A stretch of 18,306 nt of DNA, from the NCBI GenBank assembly GCA_964565705.1, contig CAZMGD010000089.1, forward strand, positions 1 to 18,306. Direction: 5' to 3'. The position numbers and the translations under genes are program-made. The notes beneath the pieces are model-generated. The model was given only the letters and a program-made list of their open reading frames with translations. It was not told where the DNA came from and made no database searches. The stretch comes from CAZMGD01 sp964565705 (GTDB lineage: Bacteria; Actinomycetota; Acidimicrobiia; Acidimicrobiales; Ilumatobacteraceae). Of this stretch, positions 1 to 7,483 are shown in pieces. The number at the start of each line of letters is the position of its first letter. Position 1 is the stretch's first letter.

Positions 1-72
<72 letters not shown>

Positions 73-131
73 TCGGAGTAGGCGACATACGGTAGCGATG
101 CTCGTCGCGGGTCGCAACCCCTGGCTCGCAG

Positions 132-137
132 TACCGT
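132..137 (+). promoter_or_regulatory. Putative -10 box for the coiled-coil gene
   Basis: TACCGT fits TANNNT and lies 9 nt before the ATG at 147. No Shine-Dalgarno sequence lies between them, so the transcript would have at most a few leader bases. No clear -35 is visible. It belongs to the recurring -10/start pattern seen at several genes here. Confidence 0.4.
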
Positions 138-146
138 GGCTGGGCC

Positions 147-536
147 ATGGGCATCTTCCGCCGCCGACCGTCCGTCGCACCTGAGCAAGTCGCTGCCGTC
201 GCGGCCGAGGTCGCCGAGCTGCGTGTGCAGCTCGCGGCGCTCGATCATCGGCTGGCCAACTCCACGGGCGAGCAGGTGGAGGCACGGGCGGTGATCGCCC
301 AGATGCAGCACCGCGTCGAGTCGATCGGTGCGGAGCTCACCAACCAGCTCACCGAGCTGTCGGGTGATCTCGACGAGCTGAGCCGTCGGCCAGATCCCAC
401 CGCCGCCATCGCCGCGCTCGAGACTGTGCGCGCCGCGCAGGTGAAGCTGGCCAACGAGCAGGCTCGCTACCAGATCGCGTTCCGCGAGGATCTCGCTGCC
501 GCGGTCGACCGGTTCGATCGCCGTCGCAGCACCTGA
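147..536 (+). CDS. Small coiled-coil protein of unknown function
   Basis: A 129-residue protein with no family I recognise. After a basic N-terminus (MGIFRRRP) nearly the whole chain is charged and helical. It shows heptad-like spacing of Leu, Val and Ile across about residues 14-75 and again 88-125, so a long coiled coil is likely. There is no signal peptide or membrane segment, so it is probably cytoplasmic. The ATG at 147 follows a TANNNT box by 9 nt without a ribosome binding site. It converges on the UPF0182 gene, with only 2 bases between the stop codons and no clear terminator. Codon use is strongly GC3-biased, which supports real coding. A structural or scaffold role is possible but not shown. 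Confidence 0.75.
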   Translation: MGIFRRRPSVAPEQVAAVAAEVAELRVQLAALDHRLANSTGEQVEARAVIAQMQHRVESIGAELTNQLTELSGDLDELSRRPDPTAAIAALETVRAAQVKLANEQARYQIAFREDLAAAVDRFDRRRST

Positions 537-538
537 CC

Positions 539-3500
539 TCAGCCGGTGGTCGTCGCCGTGGCCACCGTCGTCTCGGTCGATGTCCCGCCGGACGTGCCCG
601 ACGAGTCCGAGGAGTCCGACGCGTCGGTCGACTCGGTTCCGTCGGCCGGTGCCGTCGTGTTGGTGACCGCGGCCGCCGCGTCGGGATCAAGCTGCTGGAG
701 CGCCTGGGTCACGAGGGCCCGCGCTTCGTCGGTCAGCCGGGCGTACTCGGCAAGATCCTTGTTCTCCAACGCCGCGTCCGCCTCGCTGAACAGCCGCTCG
801 GCGGCCGCCAGCAGATCCTCCGGGGTGGATTCGCCGCTCTCGCCCCCGGGTGGGGGCGTGACGGGTTCGCCGCCCTCGTCGACCACCTCGCGGAGGTTGA
901 CACCAGCGCCCGGGAACAGGGCATTGACCGCGGCCGACAGCGAGTCCGCCATGACCGACACCTTGTTGTAGCTGACGATCACCTTGCGCACGTACACCTG
1001 GGCCTGGCCGCCACCAGCGGGCAGTACGTTGACCGGACGCACGTACAGCAACCCCTGTGCGATCGGGATGATCTGCATGTTGCCGTACGACACCTTCGAC
1101 CCGGTGCTGCCGAGCAACGTGATGTCGGCCGCGATCTGCGGGGTCGAGTCGCTCTGCGCCGAGATCAGCAACGGGCCCGGCGGCAGCGGTTGGGCAAGGC
1201 GGTACACGATCAGCTTCCCGTACGAATCGGGATCCGACGACACGGTCATGTACCCGGACAGCTCACGGCGCGAGTCGTCGCTCGAGAACGGCACGAACGG
1301 CCGGAGCATCGAGAACGTGACCTCACCGTCGGCCGAGTGGAACATCGTGTAGTACGGCACGAACCGTTCGGTGTCGGGATCGTTCACGTTGCCGGTGTCG
1401 GCCTGCCGCAGCGGTTCGGTGGTCGTCGGTGAAGCTGCCGCGGCGGCGGCTCCGACCGCAGCGCCTGACCCCACTCCCTGCGGCTGATCCGGCGGGTCCT
1501 GGGCGACGCTCCAACGCAGGTCGCTGTTGAAGAACAACGTCGGGTCGGTGAACTGGTAGCGCCCGTAGAGGTTCGTCTGCACCCGGAACAGATCCTCCGG
1601 ATAGCGGAAGTGCTCACGCAGCTCGGGCGGCACCTCCGAAGCCGGCGTGAACAGGTCGGGGAACGCACCTTGCCACGCCTGGATGATCGGATCGGTGTCG
1701 TCGACCACGTAGAGCGTGACCTCGCCCGTGTACGCGTTCACCACCGCCTTCACGCTGTTGCGCACGTAGTTGAAGGAGTGATCGAGCCCGCTGCCGTTGG
1801 ACAGCTGCGCCGTGTTGGCCCGCTGGCTGTAGGGATAGCGGCTCGTCGTCGTGAACGCGTCGAGCACCCACAGCACCTCGCCGTCGATCACGACGGGATA
1901 GGGATCGGAGTCCAACGACAAGAACGGCGCCAGCTTGTGCACCCGCTCGCGGACGTTGCGTACGTAGAGGATCTGCGAGTCGCCCGTGATCAGGCTGGAG
2001 CCGAACAGGTTGTACTCGCCGAAGTGGATGGCGAACGCCAGCCGGGTCAGCGCCGAGTCGAGCTGCACGCCGTTGGTGCCCATGTACGCGGTGGGTTCGG
2101 CGGTGCAGGAGTGCTCGTCGTTGTTCGTGTTCGTGATCGCGTAGTCACCGAGGTTCTCGCCGACGTACAGCTCGGGCACGGATTCGCCGAGCGAGGTGTA
2201 CACCGGCGTGCCCTCGAGGCCCTCGACCTGGCTGGCCGGGGCGGCGACGATCCCACACCCGTGCGTGTACGTGAGGTGTCGAGACACCCACGTCTTGTTG
2301 GGGATGCCATCGGAGTTCAGCTCACGGGCGGCGACCAGCACCTGCTGCAACCGGCCGTCGACCACGTAGCGGTCGGGATCGAGGTCGTTGATCTGGAAGA
2401 ACGTCGACTGTCCCTGGTCGACGGAGAACCGCTCCTGCATCTGCGACGGGTTGAGCAGACGCACGTCCTGCAGCGGCGCGGTGTCCTGGGCGACGTCGGT
2501 TGGCGTGATCGTCCCGGCCTCGATGTTGATCTCGGTGATCTGGTCGAGTCCCATCGCCGCTTTGGTCGCCGCCAGGTTGCGTTCGATGTAGGGCCGCTCT
2601 CGCGTCGTCACGTTGGGCTGGACGACGAAGCGCTGGACCACCGCGGGGTACACGGCTCCGGCGACGAGCGCGACGACGAGCCACAGCGCCGCCGCGGCCA
2701 CCGGAAGCCGCCACCCACCGCGACGGAGCGACACGAGGAACAGCACGGCGACCAGGAGGCAGACGAGGATGAGGAGGTTGATCGCCGGCAGCTGCGCTTT
2801 GACATCGGTGTAGGTCGCGCCGTGCACCACCCCGCGGGTAGAGGTGGTCAGCGAGTACCGCTGCAACCAGTAGTCGCCGGCCTTGACCAGCGCGAGCGCC
2901 GCCGCGATCAGCGAGAGATGGACTCGGGCACCGCGGGTCAGGTGCAGCCCGTGCATCTGGAACCGCAGCGAACCGTTGGCGACGTAGGCCGCGGCGACCA
3001 CCAGTCCGAGCACGGCGACCGCGGCGAACGCCCAGGTCATCACGTAGGACAGGAATGGGAGCCGGAACACGTAGAAGCCGACGTCGGTGTGGAACTGCTC
3101 GTCGAGCACCCCGAACGCCTGGTAGTTGCGGAACAGCAGCCAGTCCCGCCACTGGCCCATGGTGGGAACCCCGAGCATCAGGCCGAGCACGGCGGCGGCG
3201 CCGATTCGAACCCAGCGCTGGCGACCGCCGACCAGCTCGCGGTACCGATCGACGAACGCCAGGCCCGCCGGGTCGGGCACGTACAGCGGGGCGACCCGAT
3301 CGGCGACGACGAGGTTGACGGCGGCGACGATGGCGAACCCGACGGCGAAGATCAGGAACAGGCTGAGCTTGGCCCAGAACATCGTCCAGTACGTGGACGT
3401 CTCCCCGAGCGCCCGGTACCACAGGAAGTCCACGTAGTAGCCGGCGATGCTGCGGGCAGACACGAACACCACCACCAGGACCACGAGCACGGCGATGACG

Positions 3501-3574
3501 ATGACGCGGCCGCGCCCAGCGAACCAGCGTCGCCGCGGACGGTCGCGCCGCGGCTTGGGTGCACGCGGCGGCAT
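539..3574 (-). CDS. UPF0182 family large membrane protein
   Basis: A 1011-residue protein of the UPF0182 (COG1615) family, usually close to 1000 residues in Actinobacteria (M. tuberculosis Rv3193c and Rv0064 belong to it). After a basic N-terminus there are seven predicted membrane helices at about 23-41, 65-92, 121-139, 173-199, 217-232, 264-284 and 290-309. The family signature RPYIERNLAATKAAMGL follows near 327, then a large, probably extracytoplasmic domain. The tail after about residue 880 is low-complexity, acidic and Ser/Thr-rich. The ATG at 3574 is chosen because an in-frame extension to 3721 would overlap the upstream gene by about 110 bases. It lies 35 bases after the DivIVA-like gene and is probably cotranscribed with it. 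The molecular function of the family is not established; an envelope role is inferred from topology and from its protease neighbour. Confidence 0.95.
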   Translation of the reverse strand: MPPRAPKPRRDRPRRRWFAGRGRVIVIAVLVVLVVVFVSARSIAGYYVDFLWYRALGETSTYWTMFWAKLSLFLIFAVGFAIVAAVNLVVADRVAPLYVPDPAGLAFVDRYRELVGGRQRWVRIGAAAVLGLMLGVPTMGQWRDWLLFRNYQAFGVLDEQFHTDVGFYVFRLPFLSYVMTWAFAAVAVLGLVVAAAYVANGSLRFQMHGLHLTRGARVHLSLIAAALALVKAGDYWLQRYSLTTSTRGVVHGATYTDVKAQLPAINLLILVCLLVAVLFLVSLRRGGWRLPVAAAALWLVVALVAGAVYPAVVQRFVVQPNVTTRERPYIERNLAATKAAMGLDQITEINIEAGTITPTDVAQDTAPLQDVRLLNPSQMQERFSVDQGQSTFFQINDLDPDRYVVDGRLQQVLVAARELNSDGIPNKTWVSRHLTYTHGCGIVAAPASQVEGLEGTPVYTSLGESVPELYVGENLGDYAITNTNNDEHSCTAEPTAYMGTNGVQLDSALTRLAFAIHFGEYNLFGSSLITGDSQILYVRNVRERVHKLAPFLSLDSDPYPVVIDGEVLWVLDAFTTTSRYPYSQRANTAQLSNGSGLDHSFNYVRNSVKAVVNAYTGEVTLYVVDDTDPIIQAWQGAFPDLFTPASEVPPELREHFRYPEDLFRVQTNLYGRYQFTDPTLFFNSDLRWSVAQDPPDQPQGVGSGAAVGAAAAAASPTTTEPLRQADTGNVNDPDTERFVPYYTMFHSADGEVTFSMLRPFVPFSSDDSRRELSGYMTVSSDPDSYGKLIVYRLAQPLPPGPLLISAQSDSTPQIAADITLLGSTGSKVSYGNMQIIPIAQGLLYVRPVNVLPAGGGQAQVYVRKVIVSYNKVSVMADSLSAAVNALFPGAGVNLREVVDEGGEPVTPPPGGESGESTPEDLLAAAERLFSEADAALENKDLAEYARLTDEARALVTQALQQLDPDAAAAVTNTTAPADGTESTDASDSSDSSGTSGGTSTETTVATATTTG

Positions 3575-3609
3575 GTCGGAAGGTGTCCGCACGGCGGGCG
3601 AGGCTACCG

Positions 3610-5373
3610 CTAGGCGATCTGCAGCAGGCAGCGGCACCCACCGTGCAACGGCGGATGGAGATGCCCGGTGGGGAACGGCTCGCCCGCAGCGACCGCGCCA
3701 CCCAAGGAGTTGTCCTCGCAATCAGGGCCGCACGCACCCGACTGTGGATCGAGCACCCACTCGACCGGTGTGCCCGGGGCCACGGCGGCATACGCGCCCT
3801 CGTCGAACGCGAGGCGCATCACGCCGTCCATCTGGTCGTCGATCCGGCTCGACTTCCACTCCCGGTACACGGCGCGAACGAGCGAGGCCAGCTCGTTGGT
3901 GTCCGCGCCCGCTTGGTCGATAGCTCGCTGCAAACGGTCGCGCAGCGGATCCACGATGCCGTCGCGCACCGCCTCGTCGACGCGTGCGAGCGCCTCGGCG
4001 TCGTGCGGAGCGGAACCGCCGACGGATGACGCGCCGGACGCCAGCGCTTCGCGCACCTCCGGCGCGATCGCCGCGCTGTAACGGTCGGCGTGCTCCTCGG
4101 CGGCGGGCAACGTGTCGCCACCCTGGTTGCGACGCAGCCTGTCCAGCACCTCGTTCTGCTCGTCGGCGAGCACGCGCTTCACCTTGCGCGCGCTGGCGAC
4201 GATGAGAGGCACGAGCACCTCGTCGCGCACGCCGAAGGGGCCGTTGCCGGCCGTGGCTGCGGGCTCGTCGGGTTCCGTGGGCGTCGCCTCCGACACGTCT
4301 CGGGCCACCATCTCCGCACTCGCCCGCCGCAGCTTGGCGAACAGGTCGTCGACCGACGCCCGATCCGTGTCCTGCGCCGCCAGCTCGGCCGCCAGCGGCG
4401 ACTCGAGCTCGCCCGCGTACAGCCCGACGACCGTGCCCGCGTCGTCGACGACCGGCTCGTCCCCGGCAGCCGTCTCGTCCACGCCCGGCACGTCGGCGGT
4501 CTCCTCGACGATCATGATCTCGGTGATGTCGACGCCGTCGTCGGTCTCCTCGATGACGATGACGTCGGTGATCTCCACCGTCTCGCGTCCACCGCGGGCC
4601 TCGCCGTCGATCGGGATCACGTCCGCGACCGGCGCGTCGTCGGCCCCGGCTTCCTCGGCGACCGGCGCGACGTCGGGCGGTGGCATCCCGGGCACGATCA
4701 GGGGCACCGGACCCGTCGTCGGCGACAGGTCGACGAAGTCGTCGGGCTCGTCGTTGACGGCAGAACCGAGATCCTCCAGCACGGAGTGGGCGGCCGTTCG
4801 CGCCTGCTCGAACACGTGCACGAGGCGCAGCCGGCCTGCTTCGACGTCGCCGAGCTGCTGGCGCGCCAGGTCCCGGCGGCGGTTGACGTCGGCCAGGACC
4901 TTCTCGCGGTACTCGCGAGCCTCGGCCACCATCGCCCGGCCCTCGTCGCGGGCTGCATCGGTCGTGGCCAGCGCCTCGGAGTTGGCCTGGGCGCGCAGCC
5001 GGGCGAGCTCGTGCTCGGTGTGCGTGCGAGTGCGGGCGATCTCGTCGCTCGCGTCGCGTACGAGCTGGGCCGCGGACTCCTCCGCCTTCTGGCGGATCTC
5101 GTCGGCGGCCTCCCGAGCGGCTTGGACGATGCGGGCGGTCTCGTCCCCGAGGTAGTGCGCCATCTGCGCCGCGTCGGGGGCGCGCTCAGCGGACTGCGCC
5201 TCCGTGAGCTGACGGTGGAGGTCGTCGTTGTCACGCTGCAGCTGTGACATCCGGTCGGCGACCTCGCGCAGAAACGCGCGCACCGCGTCCGGATCGGCGC
5301 CCTTGCGCACGGTCGGGAACGTCGCGGCGGCCACGCCGGTGGGCGTCGAGGGATCGGGTCGGGGCGTGGCCAT
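3610..5373 (-). CDS. DivIVA-domain coiled-coil protein with phage MuF-like C-terminus
   Basis: A 587-residue protein. Residues about 15-55 (AATFPTVRKGADPDAVRAFL) look like the DivIVA N-terminal domain, which binds curved membrane at poles and septa. A long coiled coil rich in Ala, Arg and Glu follows (about 40-200), then a Pro- and acid-rich linker with EIT/VIVIEET-like repeats (about 205-340). The C-terminal part (about 380-587) resembles the phage head-morphogenesis MuF/gp7 domain. It has helices, then VEWVLDPQSGACGPDCEDN, with C548 and C552, and a final HPPLHGGCRC with H573, H577, C580 and C582. This is the four-cysteine terminal pattern of minor head proteins. No other phage gene is nearby. 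The ATG is 7 nt after a TACGCT box, so the gene probably has its own leaderless promoter. It sits between two envelope genes that are neighbours in other Actinobacteria. DivIVA is fairly sure; the MuF assignment rests on motif pattern. Confidence 0.85.
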   Translation of the reverse strand: MATPRPDPSTPTGVAAATFPTVRKGADPDAVRAFLREVADRMSQLQRDNDDLHRQLTEAQSAERAPDAAQMAHYLGDETARIVQAAREAADEIRQKAEESAAQLVRDASDEIARTRTHTEHELARLRAQANSEALATTDAARDEGRAMVAEAREYREKVLADVNRRRDLARQQLGDVEAGRLRLVHVFEQARTAAHSVLEDLGSAVNDEPDDFVDLSPTTGPVPLIVPGMPPPDVAPVAEEAGADDAPVADVIPIDGEARGGRETVEITDVIVIEETDDGVDITEIMIVEETADVPGVDETAAGDEPVVDDAGTVVGLYAGELESPLAAELAAQDTDRASVDDLFAKLRRASAEMVARDVSEATPTEPDEPAATAGNGPFGVRDEVLVPLIVASARKVKRVLADEQNEVLDRLRRNQGGDTLPAAEEHADRYSAAIAPEVREALASGASSVGGSAPHDAEALARVDEAVRDGIVDPLRDRLQRAIDQAGADTNELASLVRAVYREWKSSRIDDQMDGVMRLAFDEGAYAAVAPGTPVEWVLDPQSGACGPDCEDNSLGGAVAAGEPFPTGHLHPPLHGGCRCLLQIA

Positions 5374-5380
5374 CCACGTG

Positions 5381-5386
5381 AGCGTA
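5381..5386 (-). promoter_or_regulatory. Putative -10 box for the DivIVA-like gene
   Basis: On the minus strand, TACGCT is followed by 7 nt and then the ATG at 5373. This is the spacing expected if transcription begins at the start codon. A TTGACC sequence lies farther upstream but is about 22 nt from the box, too far for a standard -35. The site lies in the 66-bp gap after the protease gene, so the DivIVA-UPF0182 pair may be transcribed separately from it. Confidence 0.5.
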
Positions 5387-5439
5387 GGTCGGCACGCGGC
5401 TCGGGTGGGGTCAATCGCGAGGCCCGATGCAGGGCGGAT

Positions 5440-6585
5440 TCAGCTCGCTGCCGGTTCCGTCAGTGGATTCGCCTGACCGCCGTGCGCAGCGATCGTGTCG
5501 AGCGCCTCGTCAACCGTCGAGACGGTGACGATCTCCACCCCCGGCCCGGCGATGTCGCGGGCGCGTGAGATGTCGGCCTCGCTCTGGCCGGCCGGGACGA
5601 GGAAGAGCGTTGCTCCCGCTCGCCTGACCGCGTCCGCCTTCTGCGGCAAGGCACCGATCGCGCCAACGTTGCCCTCGACGTCGATCGTGCCCGTCACCGC
5701 CACCTTGTTGTCGCCGGTCAACGAGCCGGGGGTCAGGGCATCGATCATCGCCAGCGTGAACGCGAGCCCCGCCGACGGCCCGCCGATCTGGTCGGTGTCG
5801 ATGTCCACCGAGACCGGCACGGACACCGCGCGCGTGTCGCGTGGGGAGAACCCGATGATGGTCCGGCTGGCGTCGTCGGGTGCGGCGATCAGCTCCACCT
5901 GGCGGTCGACGCTCTCGCTCGATTGGTACGGCGTGACGGTCAGGGTGACGACGTCGCCCGGCTGGTGCTCGGCGATGATCGACGCCACGTCCTCCAGGGT
6001 CTCGGTCGGCTCGCCGTCGATCGCCACGATCGTGTCGCCGACGTCCAGCGCGTTGCAGGCACGCAGCGGCGGCGCGTCGTCCGGGCACAACGCGGGGTCG
6101 AACGCCTCGACCTGCGCCGGGCCCTGGTCGAGCGTGGCGTCGAACCCGAGCCGCGACAGCGCGACGTACTCGGCGATCTGCTTGGCCGTCGCCATCTTCC
6201 CGAGGTTCACCACGCGGGTCTCGCGCGGTGGGATCCCGCACCGTCCGGCCTGTTCGCAGGTCAACACGTCGACCACCGGGTCGACCCAGCCGATGAACGC
6301 CATCAGCGGGTTCAGCTCGGCGCCGCCCGCGGTCACGAACAGGATGTCGCCCGTGTCGTAGGTCTGAGCGTTGAGGATCTCGAGGCGCCGCGACACGACG
6401 CTCGCGTTCCCCGGTGCGGTCTCGAACCAGGTGACCGGCCAGATCGAGGCGACGAGCACGGCGAGCACGAGCAGCCCGGCGATCGTCAGCAGCGGGATCG
6501 CCCAGATCTGGTGGCGCAGCGAAGGGGGGCGCGCCGGAGCGGGCGCAGGGTCCGTGGCTACGCTGGTCTGTGCTGTGTCGGTCAC
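5440..6585 (-). CDS. Membrane-anchored PDZ/Lon-type serine protease (YlbL/Rv3194c-like)
   Basis: A 381-residue protein with one membrane anchor (about 27-50), a linker, a PDZ domain (about 165-235, with LDVGDTIVAIDGEPTETL) and a C-terminal Lon-type proteolytic domain. The Ser-Lys dyad is visible: S271 in GGPSAGL and K316 in LPQKADAV, 45 residues apart as in Lon proteases. The catalytic part should lie outside the membrane. The GTG at 6585 is chosen because GGAGAA precedes it by 4 nt; in-frame starts at 6597, 6627 and 6729 lack such a site. Homologues sit directly upstream of UPF0182 in mycobacteria (Rv3194c-Rv3193c); here a DivIVA-like gene separates the two. The gene diverges from a small membrane protein gene with almost no space between starts. 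The substrate is unknown. Confidence 0.9.
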   Translation of the reverse strand: MTDTAQTSVATDPAPAPARPPSLRHQIWAIPLLTIAGLLVLAVLVASIWPVTWFETAPGNASVVSRRLEILNAQTYDTGDILFVTAGGAELNPLMAFIGWVDPVVDVLTCEQAGRCGIPPRETRVVNLGKMATAKQIAEYVALSRLGFDATLDQGPAQVEAFDPALCPDDAPPLRACNALDVGDTIVAIDGEPTETLEDVASIIAEHQPGDVVTLTVTPYQSSESVDRQVELIAAPDDASRTIIGFSPRDTRAVSVPVSVDIDTDQIGGPSAGLAFTLAMIDALTPGSLTGDNKVAVTGTIDVEGNVGAIGALPQKADAVRRAGATLFLVPAGQSEADISRARDIAGPGVEIVTVSTVDEALDTIAAHGGQANPLTEPAAS

Positions 6586-6590
6586 CGAGT

Positions 6591-6596
6591 TCTCCA
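6591..6596 (-). promoter_or_regulatory. Shine-Dalgarno site deciding the protease start
   Basis: Read on the minus strand this is GGAGAA-like sequence, separated by about 4-6 nt from the GTG at 6585. It is one of the few clear ribosome binding sites in the window, and the reason for preferring this GTG over the upstream in-frame starts. Confidence 0.55.
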
Positions 6597-6610
6597 CCCG
6601 AGCGGCTTGG

Positions 6611-6880
6611 ATGGTCGGGCTGGCCATCGCCGCCGCCGTGTTCGCCGGGCGGCGAAAGACTGCCAGAGCCATGCGCCGCGAACCACGCAGGCGCGCGCCC
6701 GAGGTGATGCCGTTCGAGGAGATGCCCACGACGCTCTACCGCCGACCGAACCCGCTTCGGAAGCTGGCGGCTGCGGGAGGACTGGGGATCATCGGCCTCG
6801 TCGTGGGGGCGCTGGTGGCGATCGTCATCGCCATGGCGGGTGTGTGGATGGTGTCGCAACTGTCGGGCGTGCTCGATTGA
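6611..6880 (+). CDS. Small membrane protein, unknown function
   Basis: An 89-residue protein if the ATG at 6611 is used. It shows a short hydrophobic N-terminal stretch (VGLAIAAAVFAG), a basic middle (RRKTARAMRREPRRR), then a conserved-looking EVMPFEEMPTTLYRRPNPLRK and a clear membrane helix at about residues 57-80. A GTG at 6575, 10 nt after a TACGCT box (6559-6564), would give a 101-residue form with a fuller first membrane segment, but would overlap the divergent protease start by 11 bases. An ATG at 6671 would give only the second helix. The coding signal is strong (GC3-rich) from at least 6575. Its stop overlaps the start of the HEAT-repeat gene, so the two are probably translated together. 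I do not recognise the family. Confidence 0.7.
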   Translation: MVGLAIAAAVFAGRRKTARAMRREPRRRAPEVMPFEEMPTTLYRRPNPLRKLAAAGGLGIIGLVVGALVAIVIAMAGVWMVSQLSGVLD

Positions 6881-7470
6881 CCGCAGCCGATCGACGCCGC
6901 GCCGTGGTCGTCGCCGGCCATCGCGGTGACGTCGAGGTTGCCCGCGCCGCGCTGGACGACGACGACACCACCGTGCGGGTGGCGGCGCTGGGTGCTCTGG
7001 ACCGCGCTGGAACGCTGACCGACGAGCTGCTGTTGCACGCGTTCGACGACCCCGACGCCGCGGTCCGGGTGCGCGCCGTGGAGCTCGCGGCCAGCCGCCC
7101 GGACGTCGACCTTTGTCGGTTGCTGGACGACGATGACGCAGACGTCGTCGAGGTTGCCGCATGGGCGTGCGGCGAGCGGCCGGCGGTCGCAGACGACGTC
7201 CTCGCTCGACTGATCGAGCTCACCACCCAGGCCGTCGATGCGCTGGTGCGCGAGGCCGCTGTGGCCGCGCTCGGCGCGCTCGGCGACGCCCGTGCCGTCC
7301 CGGCGATCATCGCCGCGACGTCCGACAAGCCAGCGGTGCGCCGACGCGCGGTGCTGGCGCTGGCCCCGTTCGAGGGCGCAGAGGTGGACGCTGCGCTGCA
7401 GCGAGCACTCGACGACCGTGACTGGCAGGTGCGTCAAGCAGCACACGATCTGCTCGACGACGAGATCTGA
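6877..7470 (+). CDS. HEAT-repeat protein
   Basis: About 197 residues made almost entirely of short helical pairs of the HEAT/PBS-lyase type. Recurrent motifs include VRVAALGALDRAG, AAVRVRAVELAASRP, LVREAAVAALGALGDARAVPAI and AVRRRAVLALAPF, at least five repeats in all. Such repeats form a superhelical scaffold for protein binding; no catalytic residues are seen. The preferred start is the TTG at 6877, whose last two bases overlap the TGA of the upstream membrane protein gene (TTGA), implying translational coupling. A GTG at 6844 or 6904 is possible. The pairing with a small membrane protein suggests it may be recruited to the membrane by that partner (inference). It converges on the gene ending at 7484, 13 bases away. 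Confidence 0.85.
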   Translation: MTAADRRRAVVVAGHRGDVEVARAALDDDDTTVRVAALGALDRAGTLTDELLLHAFDDPDAAVRVRAVELAASRPDVDLCRLLDDDDADVVEVAAWACGERPAVADDVLARLIELTTQAVDALVREAAVAALGALGDARAVPAIIAATSDKPAVRRRAVLALAPFEGAEVDAALQRALDDRDWQVRQAAHDLLDDEI

Positions 7471-7483
7471 GCCACCGTCGCCG

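Noticed and set aside
1610..3613. Long plus-strand open frame opposite the UPF0182 gene
   Set aside because: It is antisense to a clear family member and its translation is rich in Arg, His, Gly and Asp without domain features, as expected from a shadow frame in GC-rich DNA.
3575..3721. N-terminal extension of the UPF0182 protein to 3721
   Set aside because: It would overlap the end of the upstream gene by about 110 bases and the added residues do not resemble the family N-terminus.
4090..5247. Long plus-strand open frames opposite the DivIVA-like gene
   Set aside because: The minus-strand frame has recognisable DivIVA and terminal Cys/His motifs; the plus frames are compositionally biased shadows.
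3610..5373. Prophage remnant because of the MuF-like domain
   Set aside because: No terminase, portal, capsid, integrase or attachment repeats lie nearby, and neighbours are ordinary envelope genes of matching base composition.
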